A stretch of DNA of 64,000 bases from Membranipora membranacea (GCA_914767715.1 OU612068.1:124001-188000), one strand, 5' to 3'; counted from the stretch's first letter, positions 22,871 through 35,130 are shown. Notes: generated by a model not told the origin, from the sequence alone. Program-made: numbers and translations.

Positions 22871-25607
22871 TCATGATTGTAGGAAGTCTTTAAGTAAAGT
22901 TTGTCTCATCTTCTCCCCAACATCCATCTGGTTCTCCAGGTCCTGAAATATAACAAGACCAATCAGCACTAATCTCTCACAACCAATCAGCACACATCTC
23001 TCATCTTACGACCAATCAGCACACATCTCTCATCTTACGACCAATCAGCACACATCCCTCATCTTACGACCAATCAGCACACATCTCTCATCTTGACGAT
23101 ATGAACCAAACAGCACACAGGTTAATGATTTTATGGCGAAGACCTCAACCAAAGAGTCCTTGCCCCAACTGATAGACTAACTGGTTATAATAAATTCAAT
23201 TTCCTAAGCCATTGAGAGGATTAACAGTCTTTGACGATAAGTTGAAAACCACTTAAATGACACTCTAATTCTCTATTGACAAGAGTTTACTGTCGACAAT
23301 TCTGACGCAAGCATTGTTTTAATTGCCTCAATTACTTTGAACTTAGATTTAAAATTCAGATTTTCAACATTTAGACATCAAATAAACTGTGTCAACTGAT
23401 ATTAATTGTAGAGTCACTGGTTCTATGGAGATGCAACCTAGAACCCAAAATACGAATCTAGCTCAGGTATGAGAGACACCACCCTACAGACACATCATTG
23501 GGGAAATAGAAACCAAGTCTATGTTAGAGACTTTGACATTGAACATCAAGCTTCAAGGTATAAAATTACATCCATCAATAAATTATAGCAATAATATTGA
23601 TTCTACTAAATAATGTATCTGTAAAACAATACACATTAGGAGGCGACAAAGCTTTAAAACAAGCAATAGGCTATTGATATCAAGTGGGAAAGTAGGTGAA
23701 AGGTAGACTGAGGGAGTAGGAAACTGCATAACAGCATTCATGTGTACACAGTGAGAAGAAATAAGAGTTAGAACAAAGGCTACTTTATGCCAACAGGGAA
23801 ACGACATAAAAATAAAGTCTGCTTGTATTTTGTTGAGGGATCAAGCATCCTCTCAGAAGGTCTGAATAGCTGATGACACTTAAATCCTCAGCAACAATCC
23901 AGAAACAATCCAGATACAACGGAACATATGACAAGGATATGTAATATAATATATGATATCAGATGATTGGGTGGTGTATAATATCTTAGTATGACGACAA
24001 TTCTCTTCATCACTGGATTTTTTTTATAAATGACAACCCTATTGGAAGGATTCCTACATAGGAACCTATTTTTAATAGAATTCTTAAATGGCAAGCAGAG
24101 ATTTTGTGTTTTTTTTATTTTAATTCTAGTAAGCTACGTCGCAATCATTTTATTTGATCAATTATAAAACCCATTTACGAGCACAACAAAGATTTGTGGT
24201 ACGAATCAGCCACAGTCAATCAGAAAGAAATATTATTAGCGCCATTTCAATGAAATTATCTCTACATTAAAGTGCCATATTTTGTTAAGTTGAGAGTGAA
24301 AATGTTAGCAGAGAATTTTAATTTAGATGATAATCATATACCACATGGGTACTATCAAGCAAACAGGAACTTATGCTAAAAACAAGCACTAATTTCTGAA
24401 CATCAATTTTCTTTCTTTTTTCACATTTAACAGCTACAATTTGTTGTATTTTGTGATTGACAAAATTATTGTCAAATATACTACTCACTTACAGCTGAAA
24501 TACTCGAGCATCTTTCAGATCACAAATATTAAAAGACAAAAATCCATTTCTAGCCTGTCTGCTGAAATATTTAGAATTTTGTCTACTTAGTCACTTGGTT
24601 GCGCAAGCTCACTTTGTTGATAATTTCAACAGTTGTTTGTAACAGATGAATTATCTCCTGAATAATGATTGAATGTTACGTAGTGTGCAGAGTTCTGAAA
24701 TCTCGCACTCATATCATACTCTGCTGGCCCAGATTCTATCTTATGGTTCACCCATACTCTTGTATAACAATCCGTGTTTCTGGTGATGACCATAATTTTC
24801 ACATCAGAATAAGCTCATCATTTCCAAATTGACCAGTGTAACACCAGCTTGTGTCAGTGAGCGAGCTCTTTTTGTCCAGCTCTATGTAAGCTTGTTTTTC
24901 TGCTGACCGGGTGACACAACCTCAGTATGTAAGATTAAAAAAAACCAGTAAGTTACCAGTAAACTTACCCCACGATCTGTGATCTCAGCTTTTTGGATTT
25001 TCCATGACAAATTTTCAACTTCAGCTTCTAACTTTCCTTGCTGATATTCAAACTGTGAACAAAACAACGAAAGTGAGAAGGTGGTTCAGTCCAATGTAAG
25101 AGGTCACATGATCGATCACATGATAATAAGGGAGGGCGGGGAAGGGGGAGGGAAGGGATTAGTACCCGACACTTCTGATGTAGATCTTCATACCATCATA
25201 TAAGCACTTAGGGAACCTTTCGAGCTGATCACACTTGCAACAAAAATGTATCAGTTCCAATAAGTTAGTGTGACATGACAGATATGACAGTGTGACGTGA
25301 CATGACAGACATCAGAGGTGATATCAGAGGTGATGGTTCTCACTGACCAGATGTTTGCGACAGTCATCATCATGTAGATAGTAGGCATAGGGGTAAGTAT
25401 ACTTTAGAGTGTATCTACATCTCTGTAATAATTCTGTAGCGTCCAGTAAGTATTGCCAGTCTATCCATGTACCCTGCCTGGCGAGTACTTTACTCTCAAT
25501 CTTACAATGTATATCTCTCTTCTCTTTAGCTTCTAGTTTGAGACTGTTAGAGTGATTCTCCCACTGAAATATAATCAAATACACTATATGAAACAACACA
25601 TTATATA

Positions 25608-25641
<34 letters not shown>

Positions 25642-28600
25642 CCACAAGACAAACATGCCCGCTGTAGGACAAAGAAGCTTCAAAATAATTTTTTTTATAA
25701 ACACCTTCCTCCCCCGACCCCCAAACCTACCTCCCTCACCGTACTGTATATCGTTATATTCTAACACACATCATATGAATATGCTGTCGAAATGTTTTAC
25801 TCTAGAAAACTGCCAAGAGTGATTCAAATTCATTTTATATTTAGCTTTGGCATTATCATAAACTGAGAAGGAAAGGATCAGGAAAAATTTTAGGCTTCAA
25901 TTATTTTATGCTTAGGCCAACATTTCCCATGCTGGTAATCAGCCAGCTACACAAGTCAAATGGTATGTAGCAATACATAGTAACTGTATTGCTCAGGCCA
26001 CTACAAACCAATCGTTTTTCGATGACTATAAGTTATAAGGTGGTTCTTGATATTTCCTGGCTCTCGTACTAAACTAAGCCTGGACAAATCTTCTAATAAC
26101 TTTATCTAGTCATGGTGACTCCTATCTAGTCATGGTGACTCCTATCTAGTCATGGTGACTCCTATCTAGTCATGGTGACTCCTATCTAGTCATGGTGACT
26201 CCTATGCAATGCTACATTGGCCTTATTACGCATTAACCTCAAGCTTGGACGCCGCTGAAGTGCTGGTGAGAATTATAAGAGATCAAGTTGAGGGGCGAAT
26301 TCATTGATACCCTAACAGGTTTATCTGATTGTAGAAAGAAGACACCGAGCAAACATCACTTTTTTATTTATGGCATCGACTATTCGTATTATGAGCAGTC
26401 TCACAGTGACACATGTGACTATAAATATCGACAGAAATAGAGAAATGTAATACCTTAGAAGTACAGCGGGGCAAATAAATCAATTCTCAGCATCTTCAAG
26501 ATTTACTAAATTCAGATCAAGTTTCTTTGATATTAATTTTTGTATTCAGAAGGTCAATAAATTAACTGCACTGCTTTTGCGTCCGTTAATCAAAGTAAAC
26601 CAATTTATCACAGCGCACATTGTTAACTAAAGATGTCGATGGAGAGCTTCACATGAAAACTTTGTGAAGCTTGTTATATTTTTTTCCTACCGGATCACTG
26701 ATGGCAGCAACTTATAGACCATTTTCTGGCCACAAATCTGAGCCTACTTCTGGAGTTGCCCACTCTCCATCTCAGTACTTTGTAACACACGCAGCATAGG
26801 AAAAATCTCTAAACCTATTGATCATACTGATTGATTCAGGATCTGCACCATAGAAAACTAATGGGGACATGGTTTGGGAAATAAATTTGGTGTGGTTTGC
26901 TGGTTTCGACACGAGCGAGGAGCAAGGACAACCCCAAATTTTAGCTCAGTAAAAAGCGTCTTTTGGAAGAGGATAGAAGGGCCATATTGCAATATTATTT
27001 TAAAGAGTTTTAGGGAGTAACCCTGACAGGGGTATTCTATTCTACAGCCGATTAATTAATTAATTCGATTGGTTTATGTCTACATAACCTTACCTTACCT
27101 TACCTCCCCTGGCCTTCTATCCAGTCACCAATAAGGCAGTTAGTTATCTCTGCATTATGCTGATCTTTATCAATGTGAAGTAGTTTAGTTATTTAAGTAA
27201 TACTTACCCTGGTGAAGTAGTGTAGATATTTAAGTAATACTTACCCTAGTGAAGTAGTGTAGATATTTAAGTAATACTTACCCTAGTGAAGGAGTGTAGG
27301 TATTTAAGTAATACTTACCCTAGTAAAGTAGTGTAGGTATTTAAGTAATACTTACCCTGGTGAAGTAGTGTAGATATTTAAGTAATACTTACCCTAGTGA
27401 AGTAGTGTAGATATTTAAGTAATACTTACCCTAGTGAAGGAGTGTAGGTATTTAAGTAATACTTACCCTAGTAAAGTAGTGTAGGTATTTAAGTAATACT
27501 TATCCTAGTGAAGTAGTGTAGATAATTAAGTAATACTTACCCTAGTGAAGTAGTGTAGATGATTAAGTAATACTTACCCTGGTGAAGTAGTGTAGGTATT
27601 TAAGTAATACTTACCCTAGTGAAGTAGTTTAGTTATTTAAGTAATACTTACCCTAGTGAAGTAGTGTAGATATTTAAGTAATACTTACCCTAGTGAAGTA
27701 GTGTAGATATTTAAGTAATACTTACCCTAGTGAAGGAGTGTAGGTATTTAAGTAATACTTACCCTAGTAAAGTAGTGTAGGTATTTAAGTAATACTTATC
27801 CTAGTGAAGTAGTGTAGATAATTAAGTAATACTTACCCTAGTGAAGTAGTGTAGATGATTAAGTAATACTTACCCTGGTGAAGTAGTGTAGGTATTTAAG
27901 TAATACTTACCCTAGTGAAGTATTGTAGGTATTTAAGTAATACTTACCCTAGTGAAGTAGTGTAGATAATTAAGTAATAATTACCCTAGTGAAGTAGTGT
28001 AGGTATTTAAGTGATAGTTACCCTAGTGAAGTAGTGTAGATAATTAAGTAATACTTACCCTAGTAAAGTATTGTAGGTATTTAAGTAATACTTACCCTGG
28101 TAAAGTAGTGTAGATATTTAAGTAACGCTTCTCTAGCTTGATGTGTGGCGTCAGGTGTACCGATCTGAGGATTCTCCTTATATTTACTGCATTCATAATA
28201 TTCACCTGAATGGCTCTTCCAATCTAAACCATATACATTATAACAATTCATTATCATCCTTCATTAAGTCTAACATAACAGTGTTGAGTAGTCATAGATA
28301 TTTCCACCCGGTTCTCCTACCACGACACGACAATTACCTACCTGGACAATTTTCCAACAGTACCATTGCTCCACTATAGTTAGTTAGACACATGAGAGTA
28401 TTTCACAAATGTTGAACTATAAACTTCATAATGAAACATATTGATAATAAATAATAAAGTGTATGACTTAGCACCTGAGATCACTAAGGTGGAGAGCAAT
28501 CTGGTGGGGGAAAAGAATCTGGTGATCAGAAACTGGGGCAGATTTAATAGATGAGACAGCCGGGTCACAGCTAAGACTTAAGTCTGCATATACTCACCTC

Positions 28601-31600
28601 CCTGACACATCCAGCAGAAATCATATTTACACTTGAAGCACTGCATGTGATTACATCCACCATTTTTCTCTATACATACATGGCATCTAGGACACTACAA
28701 AACACAATATATAAACAAAACTGTCTTACATTGTTTAATATAACGGCTAATATTTGGAGTTGTTTCAGCTAGAAGCAAGAGTTCAAAGAGTGAGCAACTC
28801 CAATTTTTTGAATTTATTCCTATAAGAACAAGTTTTGAGTTTATAAGGCAGAGCAGAAGAATAAGTGATGACAGCAGCACAGTTGTAGTAAGAGATTAAT
28901 ATCTGATAAATCAATCATCTGGTTTTGTGTGTACAGAGTCATAGTCATAGTGATATTGATACAATCGCACACTGATTGCTGGAACTTAGCAGGAAGCACT
29001 CAGTAATCTAGTCTATCCTAACATACATCCTTTGTGTTGGCACTGATATAATTAGCTGTCTCTGAGTCATCGATACACTTAGTCAGCCACTTCTTAATAA
29101 TCTCACATGAAGTTGGAGCGTGATAATCGATCCCACATCTAAAACTAAAAAAAGAATCATGTTAGTCTAAAAAACTGAAGATAAATAGGCTATGAAGCTT
29201 GTCAGCGAGTTGCCTGGTTATAATGATCACACACAGAAAAACAGATAAGTATTCTCACCAGTATATAGAGTTACAGTGGCTACAGACAGATAAGTATTCT
29301 CACCAGTATATAGAGTTACAGTGGCTACAGACAGATAAGTATTCTCACCAGTATATAGAGTTACAGTGGCTACAGACAGATAAGTATTCTCACCAGTATA
29401 TAGAGTTACAGTGGCTACAGACAGATAAGTATTCTCACCAGTATATAGAGTTACAGTGGCTACAGACTACTTTTCGAGCTTTCTTCGCCTTAGCGTGAGC
29501 CACAGCTAGGCATCCCGGCCCTGGACAGAACCTCAAACTGGGATGCATCTAAAATAAAAAATAATATCTAAAACGGAACTCAACAACAGGTAACAAAACT
29601 CACAGCCAATGGTTCATACTAAAATTCCGATTCAACAAACCAGCAGGGTAAAAACAATGAGCAGTGAAATCTTCACACATAGAAGAACACTTACATTGAC
29701 ATACTCCTCGAAAGCAAACCTCTGGTACCTCTCACGGATCTGAGATTTAGTGATCAAATCAAGCACCATATCCTCGGGTAAGATAACATTACAATCCACA
29801 GCCATACATTCTATATCTATAATTATAGATCAACACCCATATACTGACATCACAACCTGATCATATATATGATTTATCATTATATACATTCACATCACAC
29901 CCAAAAAACTTTGGGTGTCTGATTGCCTGATACAAGTTAGCGAAGGACCATGATGACCCATCTGTGTCCAATTTGTCTAATAGTGTCCAATTTGTTGACA
30001 ACACCAATCATTTGTAGTAAATAGTAAGATGTATCAAGACTCTGAAATAAAACAGGTATACATTTTGATTGACAATAATCTGTGCAAGATAAATAAAAAG
30101 TTATGATCATGTCAGTAGGAGACTTACCTCTTAGTATATCAGGAGGAGACTTACCTCTTAGTATGTCAGGAGGAGACTTACCTCTTAGTATGTCAGGAGG
30201 AGACTTACCTCTTAGTATGTCAGGAGGAGACTTACCTGTGGAGCGACCTTCCTGAACTAGAGTCTCTATATGCTGAGACCAGCAATCTGCACAGAATCTA
30301 TGACCACATCTTGCTGTGACAAGCTTTGCAGCTGGACTTAAACAGACCTCACATATTGGATCAGATTCCTCAGTCTGCTGTACCTATAACGTTAACTTAA
30401 TGCATCATACACCAATGTTCATATCAGAGGGTTCCATTAGCAATAAAGTTTACTCGCTCAAGGACATGATTGAATGATATAACCAATTTCAAAGTGCGAA
30501 AAACCCAGAGTTTTGAGTATGTTTTCTCCACTGTTACTGATTAACACCAAAATGATCATCCCCTAACAGGATAACAGTAAACCTAGACCTGGTTTGCCTA
30601 GGACAGTTACCAGGCTGCGTTACTTAAACCATCAATTAATCATCACAAATCAGTCTTGGTCGTAGGTAGCCTAGGTAAAGATGTTTTTGAGTTTAATCTA
30701 TAACAGGGGAGATAACATACTGTAGTGTCTAGACCAGCTGTGGGCAACCTGCGGCCTTTTTGCCAGTGCGGCCTAATGGGTAATATTTTGCGGCCTAATT
30801 GTAGCATTTTGCCTGTAAAAGTTTTTACGCATTAATTTTAATTCCCGTTTTGTTTTGTAGATATCCAAGTATACAAAGCGCTCTGATATCACACTTTCCA
30901 TGTATGGTGGCCATTCTGTTTTAGGCATATAGCTTCGCTTCCAAAGCTATAACAACTATGCTGTTGCAAACTACTTTTCAAGTGCTTTATTTTCAAATTA
31001 ACTCAGAACAGTGGCCTCTAGATGTTGAAATTACAAAGATCTATAATACTATAGTAATTATTATTTTCGCAAAACTGTCATTTTGAACAAGGAAAGCAGA
31101 TTTGTATCAACATGTTACAAGAGTGTTGATGTATTTTGGTTGAAATGTTCCAGATTGCCTCATATTTCACAAGCATTTGCGAAAATTTCCCCCTTGCGGA
31201 AGGTCGCTACAGCACCCCTCCCGCACCCACCCTGCCCTATGCCACACACACGAGACACAGGGATATAGTCATGTACACAATCAAATCATAAGAAGTACCA
31301 CAAAACATCGGAAGATTAGATAAACCAGTAACTCTTTTGAGTTTATGATTCTTCAAACATTTTGCAGTGTATACGCCTAAATCTGTTATGGTTTAACCAA
31401 AAGAATTGCCAAAATTGTTACTCCTGTTCCAACTTTGAGCAAGACAGATATTCTGCGGCCTTTTGAGTTGAAACTCAGTAAAATGTGGCCTTTTTCATAA
31501 AAAGGTTGCCTACCCATGGTCTAGACCCTTCTAGACCAGGAGTTTTTGCGCTTGGAAATCGGTTATATCAGTCAATAATGTCCTCATGCAAGTAAATTTG

Positions 31601-32852
31601 TTTCTTTTGTTTATAGCTATGAGAATAATTTGATATGAACAGTGGTTGCTTCTTGCTTTCTTCAACACTTTCACTACACATCACCGAAAAAAGGAAACAA
31701 GTGAAATCAGGCTCAACAAAATGGGGGTTTGTCCTCTTAGCTGGAGCAATCAATGAATACATACCAAAGGGGGAGAGGTGGGTATAATACATACCAAAGG
31801 CGGAGAGGTGGGTAGAAGTTGTGATTCACACAGCAGTTTATCTGAATTAGCTTTGTATCTGAAAAATAAAATATGTATATGATAATGAGAGTATTCATTT
31901 CCTGACTTGAAGATGAAGCTGACAGAAAGACAGACGGACAGACACTCACTGAAGATACAAACTATATTAACCTTTACCATGATCAGCACAATGGATACAT
32001 TACAGGAACGGATTATTTTTTTGTATGTAGAGTACGTTGAAGATCTGGAGGATACCAACATGGTTTTAATCTTTGATAAAGAATTTCAACCACAAACAAC
32101 ACAGAGTATATTATATGAATATGATATTGATATTGTAGGACTTGTTCAAAACTGTACATATCGGTAAAAATACTCAAATGATATACAACACTAAATACAG
32201 CGGCCTAGCTATAGCTGAAGGCCTATATTACTATGACTATTTGGCTACTATACCAACCTCTTCTGTATATCATCAGCTGACCAGGCGTGTCGATGAAGTA
32301 AAACTTTGGCTAGAGATGGTGATATCTACAACAATATACGATGGGGTATATGATAGTTAGGTAGATTAGCTTATTGATACTGATAGATGCGGATTAGAAT
32401 AAAAAGACCGGAGTCACTCAATCTAGGTGATGATGAAGGTATCAATGATATAGCCCTTATTTATAGTCATTTTCTAATTATAATTCCGTTTTATTGTGGA
32501 ATTGTTTTATTTGTATTTTTTGCATGAGAAACAAATTCCCTGATATTCAATCTTCAGAACAAGATCACAATCCAAACTCAACTCTGTTGTTCAGTGTTGA
32601 TATATTCACCTGAAGTTGTGATTGAAGTTGAGCGACACCTTCATTAAGCAACCGTTCCACATCTTCCGTGTTGAGAAGCTTAAAATCAAATGACTCTAAG
32701 TCGACAGCGTAATGTGAGAGTCCTCCATTATCTCCACAGGCTCCCTCTGAATCCATATCGAAACAATCCTCCTGGTAGTACGAGTCATAGTCAGCATCAA
32801 AATCATCACATTCCTCATCATCATCATCATCTGAGTACTGAGTCTGACTCAT
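22871..32852 (-). CDS. ARIH2: E3 ubiquitin ligase ARIH2 (ariadne-2, TRIAD1), complete
   Basis: Twelve exons on the minus strand: 32610-32852, 32258-32325, 31795-31858, 30236-30383, 29695-29816, 29439-29548, 29027-29144, 28598-28694, 28096-28223, 25348-25563, 24969-25052 and 22871-22942. They join with matching phases to 489 residues (human 493). An acidic N-terminus is followed by the [10 protein letters not shown] segment. RING1 is CEVC...[12 protein letters not shown] includes FCPGPGC and CSHC. RING2/Rcat is [19 protein letters not shown], with the thioester cysteine at about residue 305. The Ariadne domain includes [23 protein letters not shown] and [15 protein letters not shown] ligases transfer ubiquitin through this cysteine, and ARIH2 works with neddylated cullin-5 ligases. 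Four of its donors lie in tandem arrays. The donor at 32257 (GTTGGT) is weak. Upstream non-coding exons are likely. Confidence 0.95.
22955..23095. repeat. 29-bp tandem repeat just upstream of ARIH2 last-exon acceptor
   Basis: Five copies of a unit with ACCAATCAGCACACATCTC. In transcript orientation each contains TGCTGATTGG, whose CTGAT fits the CTRAY branch-point consensus, and the last copy ends about 17 nt before the acceptor at 22943. Confidence 0.85.
26095..26206. repeat. 20-bp tandem repeat, 5 copies
   Basis: Unit TATCTAGTCATGGTGACTCC in ARIH2 intron between exons 9 and 10. No splice site involved. Confidence 0.9.
27186..28130. repeat. 37-bp minisatellite, about 25 copies, spanning the donor of ARIH2 exon 9
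   Basis: On the minus strand each unit is the last ~28 nt of exon 9 (ACTTAAATATCTACACTACT..., encoding LKYLHYFTR), then AGG|GTAAGTATT, the donor and first intron bases. The exon-proximal copy (28096) is the one continuous with the exon. Copies differ by scattered substitutions. Confidence 0.95.
29243..29470. repeat. 45-bp minisatellite, 5 copies, spanning the donor of ARIH2 exon 6
   Basis: Each unit contains the last ~26 nt of exon 6 (minus strand TGTAGCCACTGTAACTCT...) and the donor TG|GTGAGAATAC. Copies are identical. If the first donor is not used, the frame reads TGG then TGA. Confidence 0.95.
30112..30245. repeat. 27-bp minisatellite, 4 copies plus the true donor of ARIH2 exon 4
   Basis: Minus-strand unit GACATACTAAGAG|GTAAGTC and continuation. 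The true donor is ACAG|GTAAGTC at 30235. Intron-side sequence with a consensus GTAAGT donor is repeated each 27 bp. Confidence 0.9.
30727..31526. mobile_element. 784-bp hAT-like non-autonomous transposon with 8-bp duplication
   Basis: Element 30735-31518 begins CAGCTGTGGGCAACC and ends GGTTGCCTACCCATG, imperfect terminal inverted repeats of about 15 bp. It is flanked by GTCTAGAC at 30727-30734 and 31519-31526. An 8-bp duplication and a CAG..GGGCAACC end fit the hAT superfamily. Subterminal TGCGGCC motifs recur. No intact transposase frame is present. It lies in the ARIH2 intron between exons 3 and 4. Confidence 0.85.
31761..31818. repeat. 30-bp duplication of ARIH2 exon 3 end plus donor
   Basis: Two copies of (minus strand) CCCACCTCTCC.CCTTTG|GTATGTATT, giving two donors 30 nt apart at 31794 and 31764. 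Confidence 0.9.
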
Positions 32853-32975
32853 TGCTGAGCTCTAACTAATGACTTCTCTCTCAGATGAACAGATCTGTCT
32901 CTCAATGGCTGTGACTCAACGAATAAAGGGTGCTTCTTATTTGTACTGCAGATTCTAGTAAAATATCAGAGTTAA

Positions 32976-33136
32976 ATTATTATGACCAGTATAATATAAC
33001 ATAATTAACAAGTATTACGGTATCAGTATAATATAACATAATTAACAAGTATTACGGTATCAGTATAATATAACATAATTAACATGTATTACGGTATCAG
33101 TATAATATAACATAGTTAACAAGTATTACGCTATCG
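32976..33136. repeat. 37-bp tandem repeat, about 4 copies
   Basis: Unit built on ACGGTATCAGTATAATATAA upstream of the ARIH2 start codon. No splice site is recognised in it. Confidence 0.85.
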
Positions 33137-33480
33137 TAATACATGATATAGGAGCACTGTGACCCAGATTCTTAGACCATATATCTAAGTAAGTTCAGAG
33201 GACTTGTGTTAGATATAGGAAACACTATTCCCTATCTATTGACTCATCCAAGTCAAATTCACTCACACGCTGGTAATTGGGTCTCATCATGGTGGTGACA
33301 ATACAAGTAAGTCTACATAGCATACATTATATATCCCTACAAACATTCCCTAGCAATGGGACCTGGAGAAAAACTGTGATGATAAGGATGTGGCAGGCTA
33401 CAGTTACGTTAGCCCCCAACCATTATACCAAACACTATATATTTGATTATTTGATAAGAATTCAACAGTGAGAGTTACAG

Positions 33481-33564
33481 TGGAATTAGCCGTCTTAACA
33501 AGCTTTGTTTGGTGGGAGGGGGAACACCGAATAAAGCTTGTTAAGACAGGCTACAATGGAATTA
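33481..33564. mobile_element. 68-bp hairpin insertion with 8-bp duplication
   Basis: GTCTTAACAAGCTTT inverted against AAAGCTTGTTAAGAC. The insertion lies between two copies of TGGAATTA (33481-33488 and 33557-33564). Confidence 0.7.
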
Positions 33565-33931
33565 ACCATACATAGGAGAGAACATCAGTAGAGTAGTAGG
33601 GACAAGAAAAAAACAGACAAGAATTGTAGGTTCCTGATCTTGCTGTTATAATTTGACCTACTTACCTTTACCTATCTGGGTTGAAGCAAGGATTCAGTTG
33701 AAGGTTTTTTACAGTCAACAGCAGCTAATTTCTTCTAAAAGCCTACACAGCTACTCTACCAAGGACAGGGAGTGAGATAGAATTCCTCTGTGAATTTATT
33801 TGTATTTTTTTGTGATTCATATCCAAGGTCATTTAAATGTCATTGAAATACTAGTCTACACAATTAGCTCCACAACTAGAGACAGTGAGCGGGGAGAGAG
33901 AGGATAATTTCTCAAAAGTTTTTACTCCTTG

Positions 33932-33975
33932 GATTAAATCGGGGAGTTTGGGGGTCCCAAACTCCCTGATTAAAT
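33932..33975. mobile_element. 28-bp palindromic micro-insertion with 8-bp duplication
   Basis: GGGAGTTTGGG..CCCAAACTCCC at 33940-33967 between two copies of GATTAAAT. Same family as 43651-43724. Confidence 0.65.
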
Positions 33976-34274
33976 AGTGCTAAATGTTGACCCATGAGAG
34001 GGAGTTCAGTGTGTCCAAATCCCATGTTATATTGATCCTCCTGAATCCGATCACAGGTTGTTGATGGTTGACGTTTGCATCCAAGCTTTCACCTCGTCAT
34101 GCTGAACATAAACTACTATTAAACAACAATACAGCCGAGCAAGAAAAAAATCTATAACATATGGGAGGACATTTACCAAAGAAAAAACACGGTCTTAGTT
34201 GATATACAAGCTCTGCCTCTCGAACCCACCTGTCAGCCTTAGAACTTGTTGAATCATCTGGAATGAAAAATAAC

Positions 34275-34709
34275 GTTGTCGCATACTTGCCAAGTAATCT
34301 ATATTCAAAAGTGGGAGATTTCAATTTACAGTGATATCGCATCGCGGTGCTTTGAGGGTGCGAAGGTTTTGGGGCGGTGTGAGCCCCTAATGGGGTCCGG
34401 GATGGAGCTCCAGTCGCTGATGCTCTCAGAGCGTTTCTTACCACTGGGAAGGGCTAAAAGTGAATATTTGATCCCAAATAATTTCATGTGTGTACTTCGC
34501 ACTAGTAATAAATTATCACACTGAGATGAAATACACTTTTGACACTTACCATCAACACATGGCCCCTGGGACTTACATGCCCTACTTTGTCAATGTCCAG
34601 CATCAATACTAAAAATTTGTGGTATGGCTTTTTTCTCTCAAATCTGGAGAGAATTAAAAAAAGTAGGGAGTGGGCAGAAATGGGGAGACTTGGCAAGTAT
34701 GTGTTGTCG
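34275..34709. mobile_element. About 420-bp DNA transposon with CATACTTGCCAAGT ends
   Basis: CATACTTGCCAAGT at 34282 and its exact reverse complement ending at 34701, flanked by GTTGTCG (34275-34281 and 34703-34709). No transposase frame is present. Confidence 0.7.
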
Positions 34710-34956
34710 CCCTTTTGATAAATCCAACGAGTTTTCAGGTGTTAAAACCAACCAAAGAGAACATAACTGTGTAAAGCACTGAGATTACATAAGCAATGGA
34801 ATCAGAATAACCATCTAACCTAAATGATGGAGGAAGGCTACCATAACCCACTGTTTGAGGTGTGGATAAGGTTTCGCCCAGCTTACATCAGGTATGGTGT
34901 TAAAAATAAAGACTTTTTCTTTTTTAATTGTATTACTATTTTGTGCCTATGAGTAA

Positions 34957-35130
34957 GAGGTGGCTCAGTTGGTTAGAGCGCCGTTCCTTTAGCATGCAAA
35001 TGTTGAATGTTGTGGGTTGGAATCCCACTGCAGTGCATCGACTACTGTCCTGCCTGCAAACAGAGAGCAACCTTGCACAGATAATGCGGCCTCGCCAAGA
35101 AGTCAACTACTATTTCGCCGCCTGACCAGA
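34957..35130 (+). mobile_element. tRNA-derived SINE
   Basis: The head resembles a tRNA: A box TGGCTCAGTTGG at 34961-34972 and B-box-like GGTTGGAATCC at 35015-35025 (one change from GGTTCGAATCC). The spacing between boxes is slightly expanded and the anticodon stem is degenerate, so it is not a functional tRNA. The non-tRNA body continues to about 35130. Confidence 0.6.

Noticed and set aside
29199-29498. 99-codon open frame with [15 protein letters not shown] repeats
   Set aside because: Translation of the 45-bp array on the wrong strand; the array comes from ARIH2 exon 6 end plus donor.
31949-32002. Alternative ARIH2 exon 2 ([13 protein letters not shown])
   Set aside because: Phase did not join exon 3, whereas 32258-32325 joins both neighbours in phase and matches the ARIH2 segment AKLILVNFHW.
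31907-32167. Coding exon on the plus strand with acidic peptide
   Set aside because: It overlaps ARIH2 intron sequence between exons 2 and 3, has no family signature, and the real exon 2 is on the minus strand at 32258-32325.
34957-35030. Functional tRNA gene
   Set aside because: A and B boxes are recognisable, but the B box is mutated, stems do not pair well and the anticodon region is expanded; better as a SINE head.
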